The notes: generated by a model from the letters alone, not told the origin. 43,946 nt of DNA from Methanosarcinales archaeon (GCA_031260345.1 JAIRKA010000047.1:1-43946), one strand, 5' to 3'. Shown: positions 1 through 7,726, counted from the stretch's first letter. Program-made: numbers and translations.

Positions 1-279
1 AAAGATGTTCAGGCATATGACATCGGCATTACAAATCAGTCGGCGAAAAGAATGGGATACATCGGCGTTCGTCTGGCAGATGAAACGATGTTCGGCCCGA
101 CCGGCGAGAAGTTTGAAGCAACAAACATAATCGGCCGCGTCCTCAACCCGGAAAATTTGAGAAATATTAAAGAAGGCGACGTTATTTACATTCGAGAAAT
201 CAATGTGCGGCATGATTCCAAGTCTGGGTCGGAAGAGGAAAGGCAGAAGGAAGAGACAATACAGGAGGAAGAAAAGTGA
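1..279 (+). CDS. mmp3: Methanogenesis marker protein 3 (C-terminal part, truncated by window)
   Basis: The reading frame is open from base 1, so the ATG at 52 in the ORF track is internal and only the last 92 residues are visible. Motifs such as GVRL and FGPTGE followed by an N-I-I-G-R segment match what I remember of the marker 3 family (TIGR03268), a methanogen protein with a cyclophilin-like part. Published work on MCR activation places Mmp3 with Mmp7, Mmp17 and McrC; that is family knowledge, not seen here. The tail is rich in Glu and Lys. It overlaps the next gene by 4 bases, so it is the upstream member of the marker operon. The family call relies partly on gene order because most of the protein lies outside the window. 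Confidence 0.85.
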   Translation, partial: KDVQAYDIGITNQSAKRMGYIGVRLADETMFGPTGEKFEATNIIGRVLNPENLRNIKEGDVIYIREINVRHDSKSGSEEERQKEETIQEEEK

Positions 280-1085
280 ACAGTGATTTTTCCGATCAGA
301 GACAGTCTTCCGATCAAGCACAATCCTTTCAAAACAAAAATGTGATAAAACCGGTTTCGGGACAAAAGGAGATTACAAAAATCATTGCTGTCAGCTCTGA
401 TAAAGTCCTTCCCGCAGACGCCGCACAAGCTGTTTATGCATCGGGTTTCCCCGTCACTCTTAAAGAAACCTGCTACGGCTTGGTTTTGACGGGAACGGAG
501 GAAAACGTGAACGCCGTCGTCCAAATCGTCCAGAATTTGGATAAGAATCATATTTTTGTCAAAGACCGCGGCTTCCCTGCAGGCGACCCGCGCCGCTGCC
601 GCGCAATTCGGAGCGGCGGACAGCGCCCCGGTTTCTATACGCTTCACGCGGAAATTTCAAAAATGGGAACTGTCGGCGACGCGCTTGATAATTACGAGGC
701 AGGCGTTGAGAAGACGGAAGCTGAGTGGCCGAGCCGCCCGAGCTCGTTTAAAATTGAAGGTTATATTGCGGATGAGTTTGGGAAAAGCAAAAAGAAACCC
801 GAAATGGCAAAAATAATTGCCGATAGAATCGCCGCAAAAAAAGGCGCAGCGCAGTCGGAGTCGAAGACAAAAGCAAAGAAAACAGCTGAAAAGGCGGAAA
901 CTTCAAAGAAGACCACCGCAAAAAAAGCAACTTCAGAAAAAGCGAATGCAAAGAAGACAAGCGCAGAGAAGCCTGCCGCAAAAACAAAGATAGCTGAAAA
1001 GCCATCAGCTAAAAAGGCGGCAGCTGAAAAATCGACAGCTCAGAAAACAACGGCCAAGAAAAATAACGGACGGACTTCAAATTAA
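276..1085 (+). CDS. mmp6: Methanogenesis marker protein 6 with Lys/Ala-rich C-terminal tail
   Basis: The 269-residue protein has a conserved core, about residues 30-150, with the signature RGFPAGDPRRCRA followed by a Gly-Gly-x-Arg-Pro-Gly-Phe segment typical of marker 6 (TIGR03272). Its biochemical role is not established; the family tracks methanogenesis and clusters with MCR activation genes. The start overlaps the end of mmp3 (ATG-A type junction) with a GGAGG-like site just upstream. After residue about 165 the sequence becomes a low-complexity tail of roughly 100 residues built from AAEK/AKKT-like units, resembling histone H1 or bacterial HU tails. Such a tail is not part of the family core as I know it. 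It is strongly basic and probably disordered. Confidence 0.88.
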   Translation: MNSDFSDQRQSSDQAQSFQNKNVIKPVSGQKEITKIIAVSSDKVLPADAAQAVYASGFPVTLKETCYGLVLTGTEENVNAVVQIVQNLDKNHIFVKDRGFPAGDPRRCRAIRSGGQRPGFYTLHAEISKMGTVGDALDNYEAGVEKTEAEWPSRPSSFKIEGYIADEFGKSKKKPEMAKIIADRIAAKKGAAQSESKTKAKKTAEKAETSKKTTAKKATSEKANAKKTSAEKPAAKTKIAEKPSAKKAAAEKSTAQKTTAKKNNGRTSN

Positions 1086-1132
1086 TCAATGAAATAAAAA
1101 AGAAGGATTAAAAACAAGAGGTGGATGCTTTG

Positions 1133-1609
1133 GTGAAAGTTTTTATTTACCCCACAAACAGCTTTATTCTGGCCGATCTGGTGACGCGCTCAGGCCATGA
1201 GCCGCTTGTCATTATGAATCAAGTGCGCGAAAAAGTCACGTCGCTGAGCGTAGACTCTCCGCCGCTCAACATTACGTCGGAAGACACGAATCTCGGCTTG
1301 AAATATGCGGCTATTGAAGTGCCGGCCGGTGTTCGCGGCCGCATGGCGTTGATGGGACCGATGATTGAAGAAGCCGAAGCGGGAATTATTGTTGAAGACG
1401 CGCCTGCTGATTTCGGCTGTTCCGGATGCAACAGGACAAACGAATTGTTCAAATATCTGGCCCGAACCCATGTAGACAGAAGCCTGATCTTAGAAATCCG
1501 CTATCCGTCAAACGAAGAGCAGATGCATGATTTTGTTTATACGATTTTAGATTTCTTAAAAACGCTGCCGACAGAAACAAAATCTGAAAAAGGGAGTGGC
1601 AAGAAATGA
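1133..1609 (+). CDS. mmp5: Methanogenesis marker protein 5
   Basis: This 158-residue protein begins with a KVFIYPTNSFILADL segment and carries a CxxC pair (GCSGC) near residue 105, as expected for marker 5 (TIGR03271). Function is unknown beyond co-occurrence with methanogenesis. The ORF track starts at GTG 1121, but the AGAGGTG ribosome site at 1117-1123 is correctly spaced for the GTG at 1133 (or TTG at 1130), which also matches the family N-terminus, so I prefer 1133. The stop overlaps the next start (ATGA), indicating translational coupling with mmp15. Confidence 0.85.
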   Translation: MKVFIYPTNSFILADLVTRSGHEPLVIMNQVREKVTSLSVDSPPLNITSEDTNLGLKYAAIEVPAGVRGRMALMGPMIEEAEAGIIVEDAPADFGCSGCNRTNELFKYLARTHVDRSLILEIRYPSNEEQMHDFVYTILDFLKTLPTETKSEKGSGKK

Positions 1610-2964
1610 GCGGGTCAAAACCTTTGAAAATGGCAAACGCGGACGAAGAAAAGCTTTGCTTAGATTCCGAGCCGCCGAAAAACTTTGAACACGGGCCGGA
1701 AACAAAGCCGCCCAAGACCAAGCCGAAACGTGAAGCAAAAGTTAAAATCGCTCTTGTCTCCTGCGGAACAGAATACGGCGGCGTTCAGCACGCTTTTGAG
1801 CAGGCGGCCGATAAAGTCAACGCCGAATTCATTTATCCTGAAATTGATGTCGCCGTTTTGGATACAATCGGAAAAGATTTCGGTATCGAAGCGGCCAGCG
1901 GCGATCTTCGGCTAATGATGGCGCGCGCGCAGGCTGTCGTCCGCGGCGAAACAATCGCAGACGGTGTGTTCATTACAACCTGTTTCAGATGCGCTGAAGC
2001 GGCGATTGTCAGAAACGAAGTCCGCCGTTACATTCACAAATACTCTAATGTTCCTGTGATCAGCTACTCATTTACCGAACAGACCGACGCGGCGACGCTT
2101 TACACGCGTTTTGAAGCGCTGACGACCATTGCCAAGCGCCGCCACCTGCTCGCACGTGAAGTGCAGCACGGAATTACGGCCGGCATTGACTCCGGATCAA
2201 CAACGACCAAAGCGGTCATTATGAAAGACAACCGGATTATCGGCTACGGCTGGGTTCCATCCAACGAAGTGATTGAAAGCGCCGAAAAAGCGCTGACGCT
2301 GGCGCTTGAAATGTCCGGCATTGACAGAAGTGAGATTCAGGCGCTTGGAACAACCGGCTACGGCCGCTACCTTGTCGGCCAACATTACAATGCGGATTTG
2401 GTTCAGGAAGAAATCACGACGAACTCCAAAGGCGCCGTTTACTTGGCGAAAATTCAGAAAGGGCCGGCAACTGTTATTGATATTGGAGGCATGGACAACA
2501 AAGCGATTTCCGTTGAAGATGGCATTCCCGGAATGTTTACGATGGGCGGCATCTGTGCCGGCGCTTCCGGCCGTTTCTTTGAAACCGTTGCCAAGCGTTT
2601 GAATGTCGATATCACTGAACTCGGCGATTTGGCAATGAAAGGACATCAGAAGAATGTTCCGATGAACAGTTACTGTATCGTTTTTGGGACGCAGTCGCTT
2701 GTCAACTCGCTTGCAGGGGGCGCGCTTCCAAAAGATGTTGCGGCCGCTGCCTGCCGCAGCGTTGTCGAACAGATTTATCAGCAGCAGCTTCAGGAAGTCG
2801 ATGTTAAAGAGCCTGTTATTCTTGTCGGCGGCTCGTCACTGATTAAAGGCGTTCCGCGCGAGTTAAGCGATTTACTGAATGTTAAAGTGATCGTTCCCGA
2901 AAATTCACATCTTATCGGCGCCGTCGGTGCCGCGCTTTTGGTCTCCGGATTTGTGGAGGAATAA
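1606..2964 (+). CDS. mmp15: Methanogenesis marker protein 15, BadF/BcrA-type activator ATPase
   Basis: The 452-residue protein contains an ASKHA ATPase fold typical of 2-hydroxyacyl-CoA dehydratase activators: phosphate loop GIDSGSTTTK at residues 193-202, an IDIGGMD segment near 291-297, and CAGASGRF at 317-324, where the Cys matches the residue that holds the bridging [4Fe-4S] cluster in that family. An N-terminal domain of about 185 residues carries CFRC at 126-129. By family analogy it would use ATP to drive low-potential electron transfer, plausibly in cofactor F430 or MCR maturation; this is inference. The start overlaps mmp5 by 4 bases with GGGAG upstream. The first 40 residues are low-complexity. 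Confidence 0.9.
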   Translation: MSGSKPLKMANADEEKLCLDSEPPKNFEHGPETKPPKTKPKREAKVKIALVSCGTEYGGVQHAFEQAADKVNAEFIYPEIDVAVLDTIGKDFGIEAASGDLRLMMARAQAVVRGETIADGVFITTCFRCAEAAIVRNEVRRYIHKYSNVPVISYSFTEQTDAATLYTRFEALTTIAKRRHLLAREVQHGITAGIDSGSTTTKAVIMKDNRIIGYGWVPSNEVIESAEKALTLALEMSGIDRSEIQALGTTGYGRYLVGQHYNADLVQEEITTNSKGAVYLAKIQKGPATVIDIGGMDNKAISVEDGIPGMFTMGGICAGASGRFFETVAKRLNVDITELGDLAMKGHQKNVPMNSYCIVFGTQSLVNSLAGGALPKDVAAAACRSVVEQIYQQQLQEVDVKEPVILVGGSSLIKGVPRELSDLLNVKVIVPENSHLIGAVGAALLVSGFVEE

Positions 2965-2976
2965 GGAGGAGTCATC

Positions 2977-3675
2977 ATGAATATGGAACCGCTGGAGATT
3001 TTTGAAGTGTACTCCGCCATTCATTCGGAAGCGGAAACCTACCGCGGCATTACGGCTGACGTGATGTCTGACCTTCGGTTGGCATCCGCAATCGGCAGAA
3101 TCCGAATTGAAATCTACCCTCAGAATTCACTTTACATGATGGCGGCCATACTTCGAGATGTTGAAATGCCGATTCGAATTTCCGATATGGCCGTTGTTGA
3201 TACGGCTTATGAAGGCGGCGTTGGTTTTGTCAAATTTAAGGTTGAGCGGGAAAAATATATGCCCGATCTGACACGTTTTTTGTGGAATAAATACACGCCT
3301 GCAAACGTTATCCAAGATGACCGCTGGACAATTCTCGTCCGCGCGGAAGAACCCGCAAAGGAAGCGGAAACACTCCCGAACCAGGTCATTGCCAATCCGT
3401 CTCAAAATATGCACGCGAATATGATTGAATTGTCAATCCGCGGCGTCCCTGAGGGTTTTCGTGTCAGATATCACACATTTAAGAACAATGAATTTTTGTT
3501 TATCGCATCGGAAGATATTATTGAGCCGGACCAGCTGGCGCATGCCGAAAAAATGATGGAAAACCTGAGAACGGCGGTTCCCGATATCACGGTCATCAAA
3601 AAAGCGGATGGAAAGGAAAGGCGTGAAGCCAAAAATAAATCGGAGATCGCTGCCGAAAACGGGGAGGGGCAGTGA
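2977..3675 (+). CDS. mmp17: Methanogenesis marker protein 17
   Basis: The 232-residue protein matches marker 17 (TIGR03291) through its core: SAIGRIRIEI, a Gly-Gly-Val-Gly-Phe-Val-Lys segment and a WTILVRAEE region. Marker 17 copurifies with the MCR activation complex in published work on other methanogens. A strong AAGGAGG site sits 8 bases before the ATG. It follows mmp15 after 12 bases, and its TGA overlaps the mmp7 ATG by one base, so the two products are probably made in equal amounts. The C-terminal 30 residues are Lys/Glu-rich and less conserved. Confidence 0.88.
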   Translation: MNMEPLEIFEVYSAIHSEAETYRGITADVMSDLRLASAIGRIRIEIYPQNSLYMMAAILRDVEMPIRISDMAVVDTAYEGGVGFVKFKVEREKYMPDLTRFLWNKYTPANVIQDDRWTILVRAEEPAKEAETLPNQVIANPSQNMHANMIELSIRGVPEGFRVRYHTFKNNEFLFIASEDIIEPDQLAHAEKMMENLRTAVPDITVIKKADGKERREAKNKSEIAAENGEGQ

Positions 3676-4613
3676 TGAGAACGGTTTACGAGCCTTATGT
3701 TTTCAACGGCGGTGTTTACAAACACGGCCAAATTATTGAACTTTTAGAAGATGTCGGCGGCTATTTGGTCAATAAAATGATTACGATTACGGAAGTCACG
3801 ATGGACATGATGATTCCGGAAGTCGATGTTCCGCTGATTGAAGAGCTGGCGAAAAAACAGCTCGGGACGCTGATCAAATCACCGCTCACGGGCGTTGAAA
3901 TCGCGGTCGTCTCCCCGACGCTCGCCTCGCACCATCTGCCTCACTCGGCCTGCGACATCGCGGAATATCTGCGACATCCCGGCGCGAAGACGACGATGAT
4001 CGGCCTTGCCCGCGGCATGGGCCGGCGCGTATCACTCAATGATCATTTTGAGCGCCAACTGATTAACGAGCATGACATTGCGCTTTACTGTCTCGGGACG
4101 TTTCGAGACTGCATCATCAACAAAAAGCCGCGCCTCTTGGAAGGCGTTGACGGTCCGATTGTCGCGACCGGCGGCCCGAAGGATATTGATGTTGAAGAAA
4201 TCCACGGCGCTGATATGTATATCGGCGGCCTCGGCCGTCTTTCGCACAGAATGCGCAGCACGGATGAAATCAATGCGCTTGATGTGATGAATGAAAATGT
4301 CGGCGAACTCGTTGAAGAAATGCGCCGGGAATTATCAAGAGATCCGCCTGCGGTTTTGCCCGCGCGCGCGATGAAAGAAATCGAAAATCAAGTTCCTGAA
4401 GTCACAAGATCTTTGGCGCCGTCTCCGCTCGTCTTGAAAATGTCGGGCGTTCGCGTGAAATTGCCTTATGATTTGTTTCATCAGCGTGTCAGAGATGTGG
4501 AATTTGATGATGGTCCGAAACTCGGCGATATCGCGATAATTACGAAGTCGAAAATGAACAATTACATTTTGGTTCAGATCAAACCGAAATCGGAAGTCGG
4601 GTTTGAGATTTAA
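3675..4613 (+). CDS. mmp7: Methanogenesis marker protein 7
   Basis: This 312-residue protein is marker 7 (TIGR03274), recognised from RTVYEPYVFNGGVYKH at the start, a SPTLASHHLPHSACDIAEYL segment and a CLGTFRDCIINKK region with two closely spaced cysteines. In published work Mmp7 belongs to the ATP-dependent MCR activation complex with Mmp17, Mmp3 and McrC. The ORF track uses GTG 3672, but the ATG at 3675 overlaps the mmp17 stop (TGATG) and lies 6 bases after GGAGGGG, so I choose 3675. It is the last gene of the marker operon. mcrC and the A2 ATPase are not in the window. Confidence 0.9.
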   Translation: MRTVYEPYVFNGGVYKHGQIIELLEDVGGYLVNKMITITEVTMDMMIPEVDVPLIEELAKKQLGTLIKSPLTGVEIAVVSPTLASHHLPHSACDIAEYLRHPGAKTTMIGLARGMGRRVSLNDHFERQLINEHDIALYCLGTFRDCIINKKPRLLEGVDGPIVATGGPKDIDVEEIHGADMYIGGLGRLSHRMRSTDEINALDVMNENVGELVEEMRRELSRDPPAVLPARAMKEIENQVPEVTRSLAPSPLVLKMSGVRVKLPYDLFHQRVRDVEFDDGPKLGDIAIITKSKMNNYILVQIKPKSEVGFEI

Positions 4614-4696
4614 GAATAACGGTTATATATCCCCTCTTCCGTCTTAGCATATTCAATTTCTAATTTATGCATATAAACGATTTTAGAAATATAATC

Positions 4697-4714
4697 GCGC
4701 TTAAAGCGCTTTTT
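4697..4714 (+). terminator. Terminator after marker operon
   Basis: GCGCT-TAA-AGCGC stem directly followed by TTTTTC, 84 bases after the mmp7 stop and upstream of aIF5A. The stem is short, so confidence is moderate. Confidence 0.5.
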
Positions 4715-4784
4715 CACATTCATCACATCATTTTTCAGAAGGTAAAATGTATATTTGATTTTTTAATTTTTGGAGGATTTATAA

Positions 4785-5171
4785 ATGAAAGAACAAGTTG
4801 AAATTAAGGATTTAAAAGAAGGCAAGTACGTTATCATTGATGACGAAGCCTGTGTCATTAAAAGCATCGCAAAATCCAAGCCGGGAAAGCACGGCGCAGC
4901 CAAAGCGCGTATTGACGCAGTCGGTCTTTTTGACAACCAGAAGCGCTCCATCGTCGGCTCCGTTTCAACAAAAATCTACGTCCCGATCATTGAAAGAAAG
5001 AACGCTCAAGTGTTAACAATCACGGGCGATATCGTTCAGCTGATGGATCTCGCTGAATTCAACACTTTTGAAATTCCGCTTCCGGAGGAATATAAAGACC
5101 GTGTCAAGGAAGGCGGAGAAGTTTCTTACGTGACGGCACTTGACAAAATTAAGTTGGATTTGAGAAACTGA
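4785..5171 (+). CDS. eif5a: Translation initiation factor aIF5A
   Basis: The 128-residue protein is the archaeal homologue of eIF5A/EF-P, which rescues ribosomes stalled on difficult peptide sequences. The hypusination loop SKPGKHG is intact and K35 is the expected modified lysine. The SH3-like N-terminal half is followed by an OB-fold half (VPIIERKNAQVLTITGD onward). Length is normal for the family. The TTGGAGGATT ribosome site precedes the ATG with good spacing. Deoxyhypusine synthase is not in the window. It is probably monocistronic, since a T-rich tract follows and the next gene is about 970 bp away. Confidence 0.96.
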   Translation: MKEQVEIKDLKEGKYVIIDDEACVIKSIAKSKPGKHGAAKARIDAVGLFDNQKRSIVGSVSTKIYVPIIERKNAQVLTITGDIVQLMDLAEFNTFEIPLPEEYKDRVKEGGEVSYVTALDKIKLDLRN

Positions 5172-5262
5172 GGTTTCTCGTTTCTTTTTCTTCTTTTTTG
5201 TTTTTCACTCTGTTTTCTATTTTCTCGCTTATCTTTTCTGTTTCTCGCTTTTTATTTTAAAA
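5172..5262 (+). terminator. Pyrimidine/U-rich terminator tract after aIF5A
   Basis: The sequence after the stop is a run of T-rich blocks (TTTCTTTTTCTTCTTTTTTG and similar) with no strong stem. Oligo-U tracts are a known archaeal termination signal. Confidence 0.5.
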
Positions 5263-5286
5263 TCATCTCTCATTATTCGATAGTAA

Positions 5287-5710
5287 ATTATGAAAAGCGA
5301 TTGGCGGGTTTGAAAGTCAGATGAAAAGCGGAGCGGCTCGCGCGTGACGGGCAGCTGCCAAGACGGACACGAACACGGTAAAGTAACGGCGGCAACGCAA
5401 ACAGTAAGGTAACAGCGGTCACGTTCGCGATAGCGTTCGGATGTGATAAAAAGGAGCAGATGCAAGCGGCGGCATAAGCCTGCCGACAGCAGCAAACGAA
5501 AAACAGTTGCAGGAATGGAGCTCGCTCGAAACAGGTGAGCGCTCTTCCGCTTACGTCTGCCTCTTTTTTGAGCATTCCGCTAATTTCCGTTTTTGCACTT
5601 CGCTTCGCTCTAATGTTTGACCGCTCCTGCGGACCGGCCAAAGCTCAAAAACGAAAATTAGCGGTCGTGCGTGAAGTTTCATACAAGTATAAAATGATTG
5701 AAACATCGTG
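5287..5710 (+). repeat. Long interspersed repeat, copy A (head, variable middle, GTGATAA box, terminal hairpin)
   Basis: The head GAAAAGCGGAGCGGCTCGCG (5323 on) is shared almost exactly with the copy at 30.35 kb and closely with 18.52 kb. A GC-rich variable middle follows, then a conserved block with GTTCGC..GCGTTC and GGATGTGATAAAAAGGAGCA. From 5577 to 5664 there is an 18-bp near-perfect hairpin (CCGCTAATTT.. / ..AAATTAGCGG), then a shared tail with GGTCGTGCGTGA and GAAACATCG. In this copy the hairpin loop carries a short palindrome that copy E lacks. No transposase ORF is present. The minus-strand ORFs across it look like repeat shadows. Confidence 0.85.
5616..5642 (+). repeat. Short palindrome (TTTGACCG..CGGCCAAA) nested in copy A
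   Basis: The sequence TTTGACCGCTCCTGCGGACC continuing to GGCCAAAGCTC closely matches the reverse complement of the palindrome at 16993-17018, including the adjacent AAAGCTC. It occupies the hairpin loop of long repeat A. Confidence 0.75.
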
Positions 5711-6138
5711 TCTTTGATTCACTTTTTTTCTTCTGATGAACTTTGGATTTTATTCACCATACCTTTTATATATCACAAACCTCTTCTGATGTTGCCAATT
5801 AAAACTCTATTCTTATCTTTATGATTTCATTTATCGAAATCAATCAGCTTCTTGAAGCTTTTTGTCCGTCATCTGTGGCAAAACCTGCATGCGTATGCTA
5901 TGGCTGCATAACGCTTTTGCTTCAAACAAGCCTTTTTAAAAATTGAAGAAAACATTTTTGTTTTCAAGTTTGGTCTGAATTATCATTATTCATCACGGCT
6001 TATTCAATTTTTCAGAGTTATCCATCCGTTCTAACGCATTTACGTTATCATCATACGGAATTTCAAAGGAAATTAAACTAAATTATTAATTAAAATCAAA
6101 TTTAAATCAACATCCCAAATATCTCGGAGGAAAAAATT
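5711..6138. other. Intergenic region upstream of eS1, with a possible small RNA unit
   Basis: No coding ORF. A TATA-like TTTTATATATC at 5764-5774 is followed by the hairpin TGATTTC..GAAATCA (5822-5842) and a short AGCTT-CTTG-AAGCT stem plus TTTTT (5846-5863), which would fit a small transcript of about 75-80 nt. A GAAAAC..GTTTTC stem lies near 5950. The eS1 promoter is probably the AT-rich block near 6075-6105. All of this is weak, visual evidence. Confidence 0.3.
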
Positions 6139-6825
6139 ATGGCAAGAAAACAACAAAAGAAAGTGGACAGCTGGAAGGAAAAGAAATGGTACAGCATCGT
6201 TGCGCCTGAATTCTTAAACCGCGCTGTCGTCGGTCAGACAGTCGCATCCGACCCGGCACTTCTCCCCGACCGTATCATTGAAACAACAGTCGGCGAAATT
6301 TCCGGTGAAATGTCCAAGAACAACATCAAAATGAGATTCAGAATCGTCGCTGTCAACGGCGATGTCGCTGAAACCGCATTTTTGGGACACCACTTGACAA
6401 ACGACTATCTCCGCTCCATCGTTAAGAGACAGACTTCCAAAATTGACGCCATTTTGACCGTCAGAACGGCAGACGGCTACATCGTTACCATCAAGCCGAC
6501 CTGCTTCACCGTCAAGAGAGCCAGAACCAGCCAGATCAAAGCCATCCGCAGCATGATGACAAGAATCGTCGTCAGACGCGCTGTCAAATCCAACTTTGAA
6601 GACCTCATTCAGGAAATCGTCACCGGAAAACTCTCTTCCATGGTTTACAAACAGACCAAAAATATCTACCCCTTGAGAAGAGTCGAAATCAGAAAAACAG
6701 AAGTCGTCAAGACACCGGCTCAGCGCAGAGTTCCGAAAGCCGCAGAAAACGAAACGCTCGCAGCAGAAGAGCCTGCACCCGTTGAAGTTGAAGCGCCTGC
6801 GATTGAAGAAGCAGCAGAAGAATAA
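6139..6825 (+). CDS. rps3ae: 30S ribosomal protein eS1 (S3Ae)
   Basis: The 228-residue protein is the archaeal/eukaryotic small-subunit protein eS1. It begins MARKQQKKVDSWKEKKWY, then VAPEFLNRAVVGQT and GHHLTNDYLRSIVKR segments that are characteristic of the family. It binds near the mRNA exit on the platform of the 30S subunit. The last 30 residues form an Ala/Glu-rich acidic tail. Ribosome site TCGGAGGAA lies 8-9 bases before the ATG. It is probably monocistronic and ends at a strong bidirectional terminator. Codon use (TCC, ATC, AAC rich) suggests high expression. Confidence 0.96.
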   Translation: MARKQQKKVDSWKEKKWYSIVAPEFLNRAVVGQTVASDPALLPDRIIETTVGEISGEMSKNNIKMRFRIVAVNGDVAETAFLGHHLTNDYLRSIVKRQTSKIDAILTVRTADGYIVTIKPTCFTVKRARTSQIKAIRSMMTRIVVRRAVKSNFEDLIQEIVTGKLSSMVYKQTKNIYPLRRVEIRKTEVVKTPAQRRVPKAAENETLAAEEPAPVEVEAPAIEEAAEE

Positions 6826-6861
6826 TTCTTCTTTCCAAAATCAAAACATAAATAATTATAA

Positions 6862-6894
6862 AAAAAGAAGCCCGCTTTTGCGGGCTTTTTTTAT
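6862..6894. terminator. Bidirectional intrinsic terminator between eS1 and aquaporin
   Basis: AAGCCCGC-TTTT-GCGGGCTT stem with T runs on both strands (TTTTTTT to the right, the AAAAAAGAAG side giving CTTCTTTTTT on the minus strand). It serves the convergent eS1 and aquaporin genes. Confidence 0.9.
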
Positions 6895-6937
6895 TTAATT
6901 TCGTTTTAAGTTTTTTTTGTTGTTTTAAAAACGTCGT

Positions 6938-7639
6938 TTACGCTTTGTCAGTTCTTTTTTCGCTCTTGAAGAAACGGTAGACAAGAGCTGCAAGCGCTCC
7001 GCCGATCAGCGGCGCGATGATGAAAACCCAGACTTGCTGAAGTGCCAAGCCGCCCATAAGCAAAGCGGGCGCCAAACTTCTTGCGGGGTTGACAGAGGTT
7101 CCGGTGAGCGGAATGCCCATGATGTGAACAAAAACCAATACCAAACCGATAACAATACCTGCAACAACACTCATTTTTTCGTTTCCTGTCACACCGAGGA
7201 TGGCAAGAACGAAAACAAAAGTCAAAATGATTTCAACCGCAAACGCGCCGATCATGCTTAATCCGACGGCGGAAGCTTCACCAAAACCGTTCTGTCCGAG
7301 ACCCGTTGCTGCAAACCCGCCGAGGTCGGCAGAATTGATAATAAATGCCAAAATTGCAATACCGATAACTGCGCCGATCACTTGAAAAACGACATAGCCG
7401 ACAAAATCTTTCGGGGATATTCGTTTGTCAATGAGCATGCCAAGAGAAACGGCAGGATTGATGTGGCATCCGGAAATATTGCCGATGACATATGCCATTG
7501 CAACAATCGAAAGACCGAAAGCCATTGCAATACCAAGTGTCCCGAGAACATGGCCGGCAATTGCTGCGCTGCCGCAGCCGAAAAGAACTAAAACCATTGT
7601 TCCGATACATTCGGCAAGATACTTTTTAGCGGAATCCAT
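6938..7639 (-). CDS. aqpM: Aquaporin / MIP family channel (AqpM-like)
   Basis: The 233-residue membrane protein has six hydrophobic spans and both NPA half-helices, N61-P62-A63 (CHINPAVSLG) and N184-P185-A186 (SVNPARSLAP), the latter followed by the conserved selectivity-filter arginine R187. This defines the aquaporin/aquaglyceroporin family; archaeal AqpM proteins pass water and some small neutral solutes. Length is standard. A good AAGGAGT ribosome site precedes the ATG. The promoter region has an unusual inverted repeat around the TATA box (separate entry). It ends convergently with eS1. Substrate cannot be read from the sequence with certainty. Confidence 0.93.
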   Translation of the reverse strand: MDSAKKYLAECIGTMVLVLFGCGSAAIAGHVLGTLGIAMAFGLSIVAMAYVIGNISGCHINPAVSLGMLIDKRISPKDFVGYVVFQVIGAVIGIAILAFIINSADLGGFAATGLGQNGFGEASAVGLSMIGAFAVEIILTFVFVLAILGVTGNEKMSVVAGIVIGLVLVFVHIMGIPLTGTSVNPARSLAPALLMGGLALQQVWVFIIAPLIGGALAALVYRFFKSEKRTDKA

Positions 7640-7697
7640 AAAATCTTTACTCCTTCATTTTAAAAGACATTTAAAATAAAATGTCAAAGATTCAAAT

Positions 7698-7726
7698 GCA
7701 GTAAAACAATATAAGTCTTTTACTGC
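7698..7726 (-). promoter_or_regulatory. Aquaporin promoter: TATA box inside a perfect 9-bp inverted repeat
   Basis: GCAGTAAAA (7698-7706) and TTTTACTGC (7718-7726) are perfect inverted repeats with an 11-base spacer holding, on the minus strand, CTTATATTG, a plausible TATA box about 70 bases upstream of the aquaporin ATG. The layout suggests an operator where a dimeric regulator would cover the TATA box. Confidence 0.5.

Noticed and set aside
5229-5641. Minus-strand ORFs across long repeat A (segments like SERYRERDRCYLTV) that recur in repeats D and E
   Set aside because: Similarity is at DNA level over the repeat, frames differ between copies, and there are no ribosome sites; GC-rich DNA simply lacks stops.
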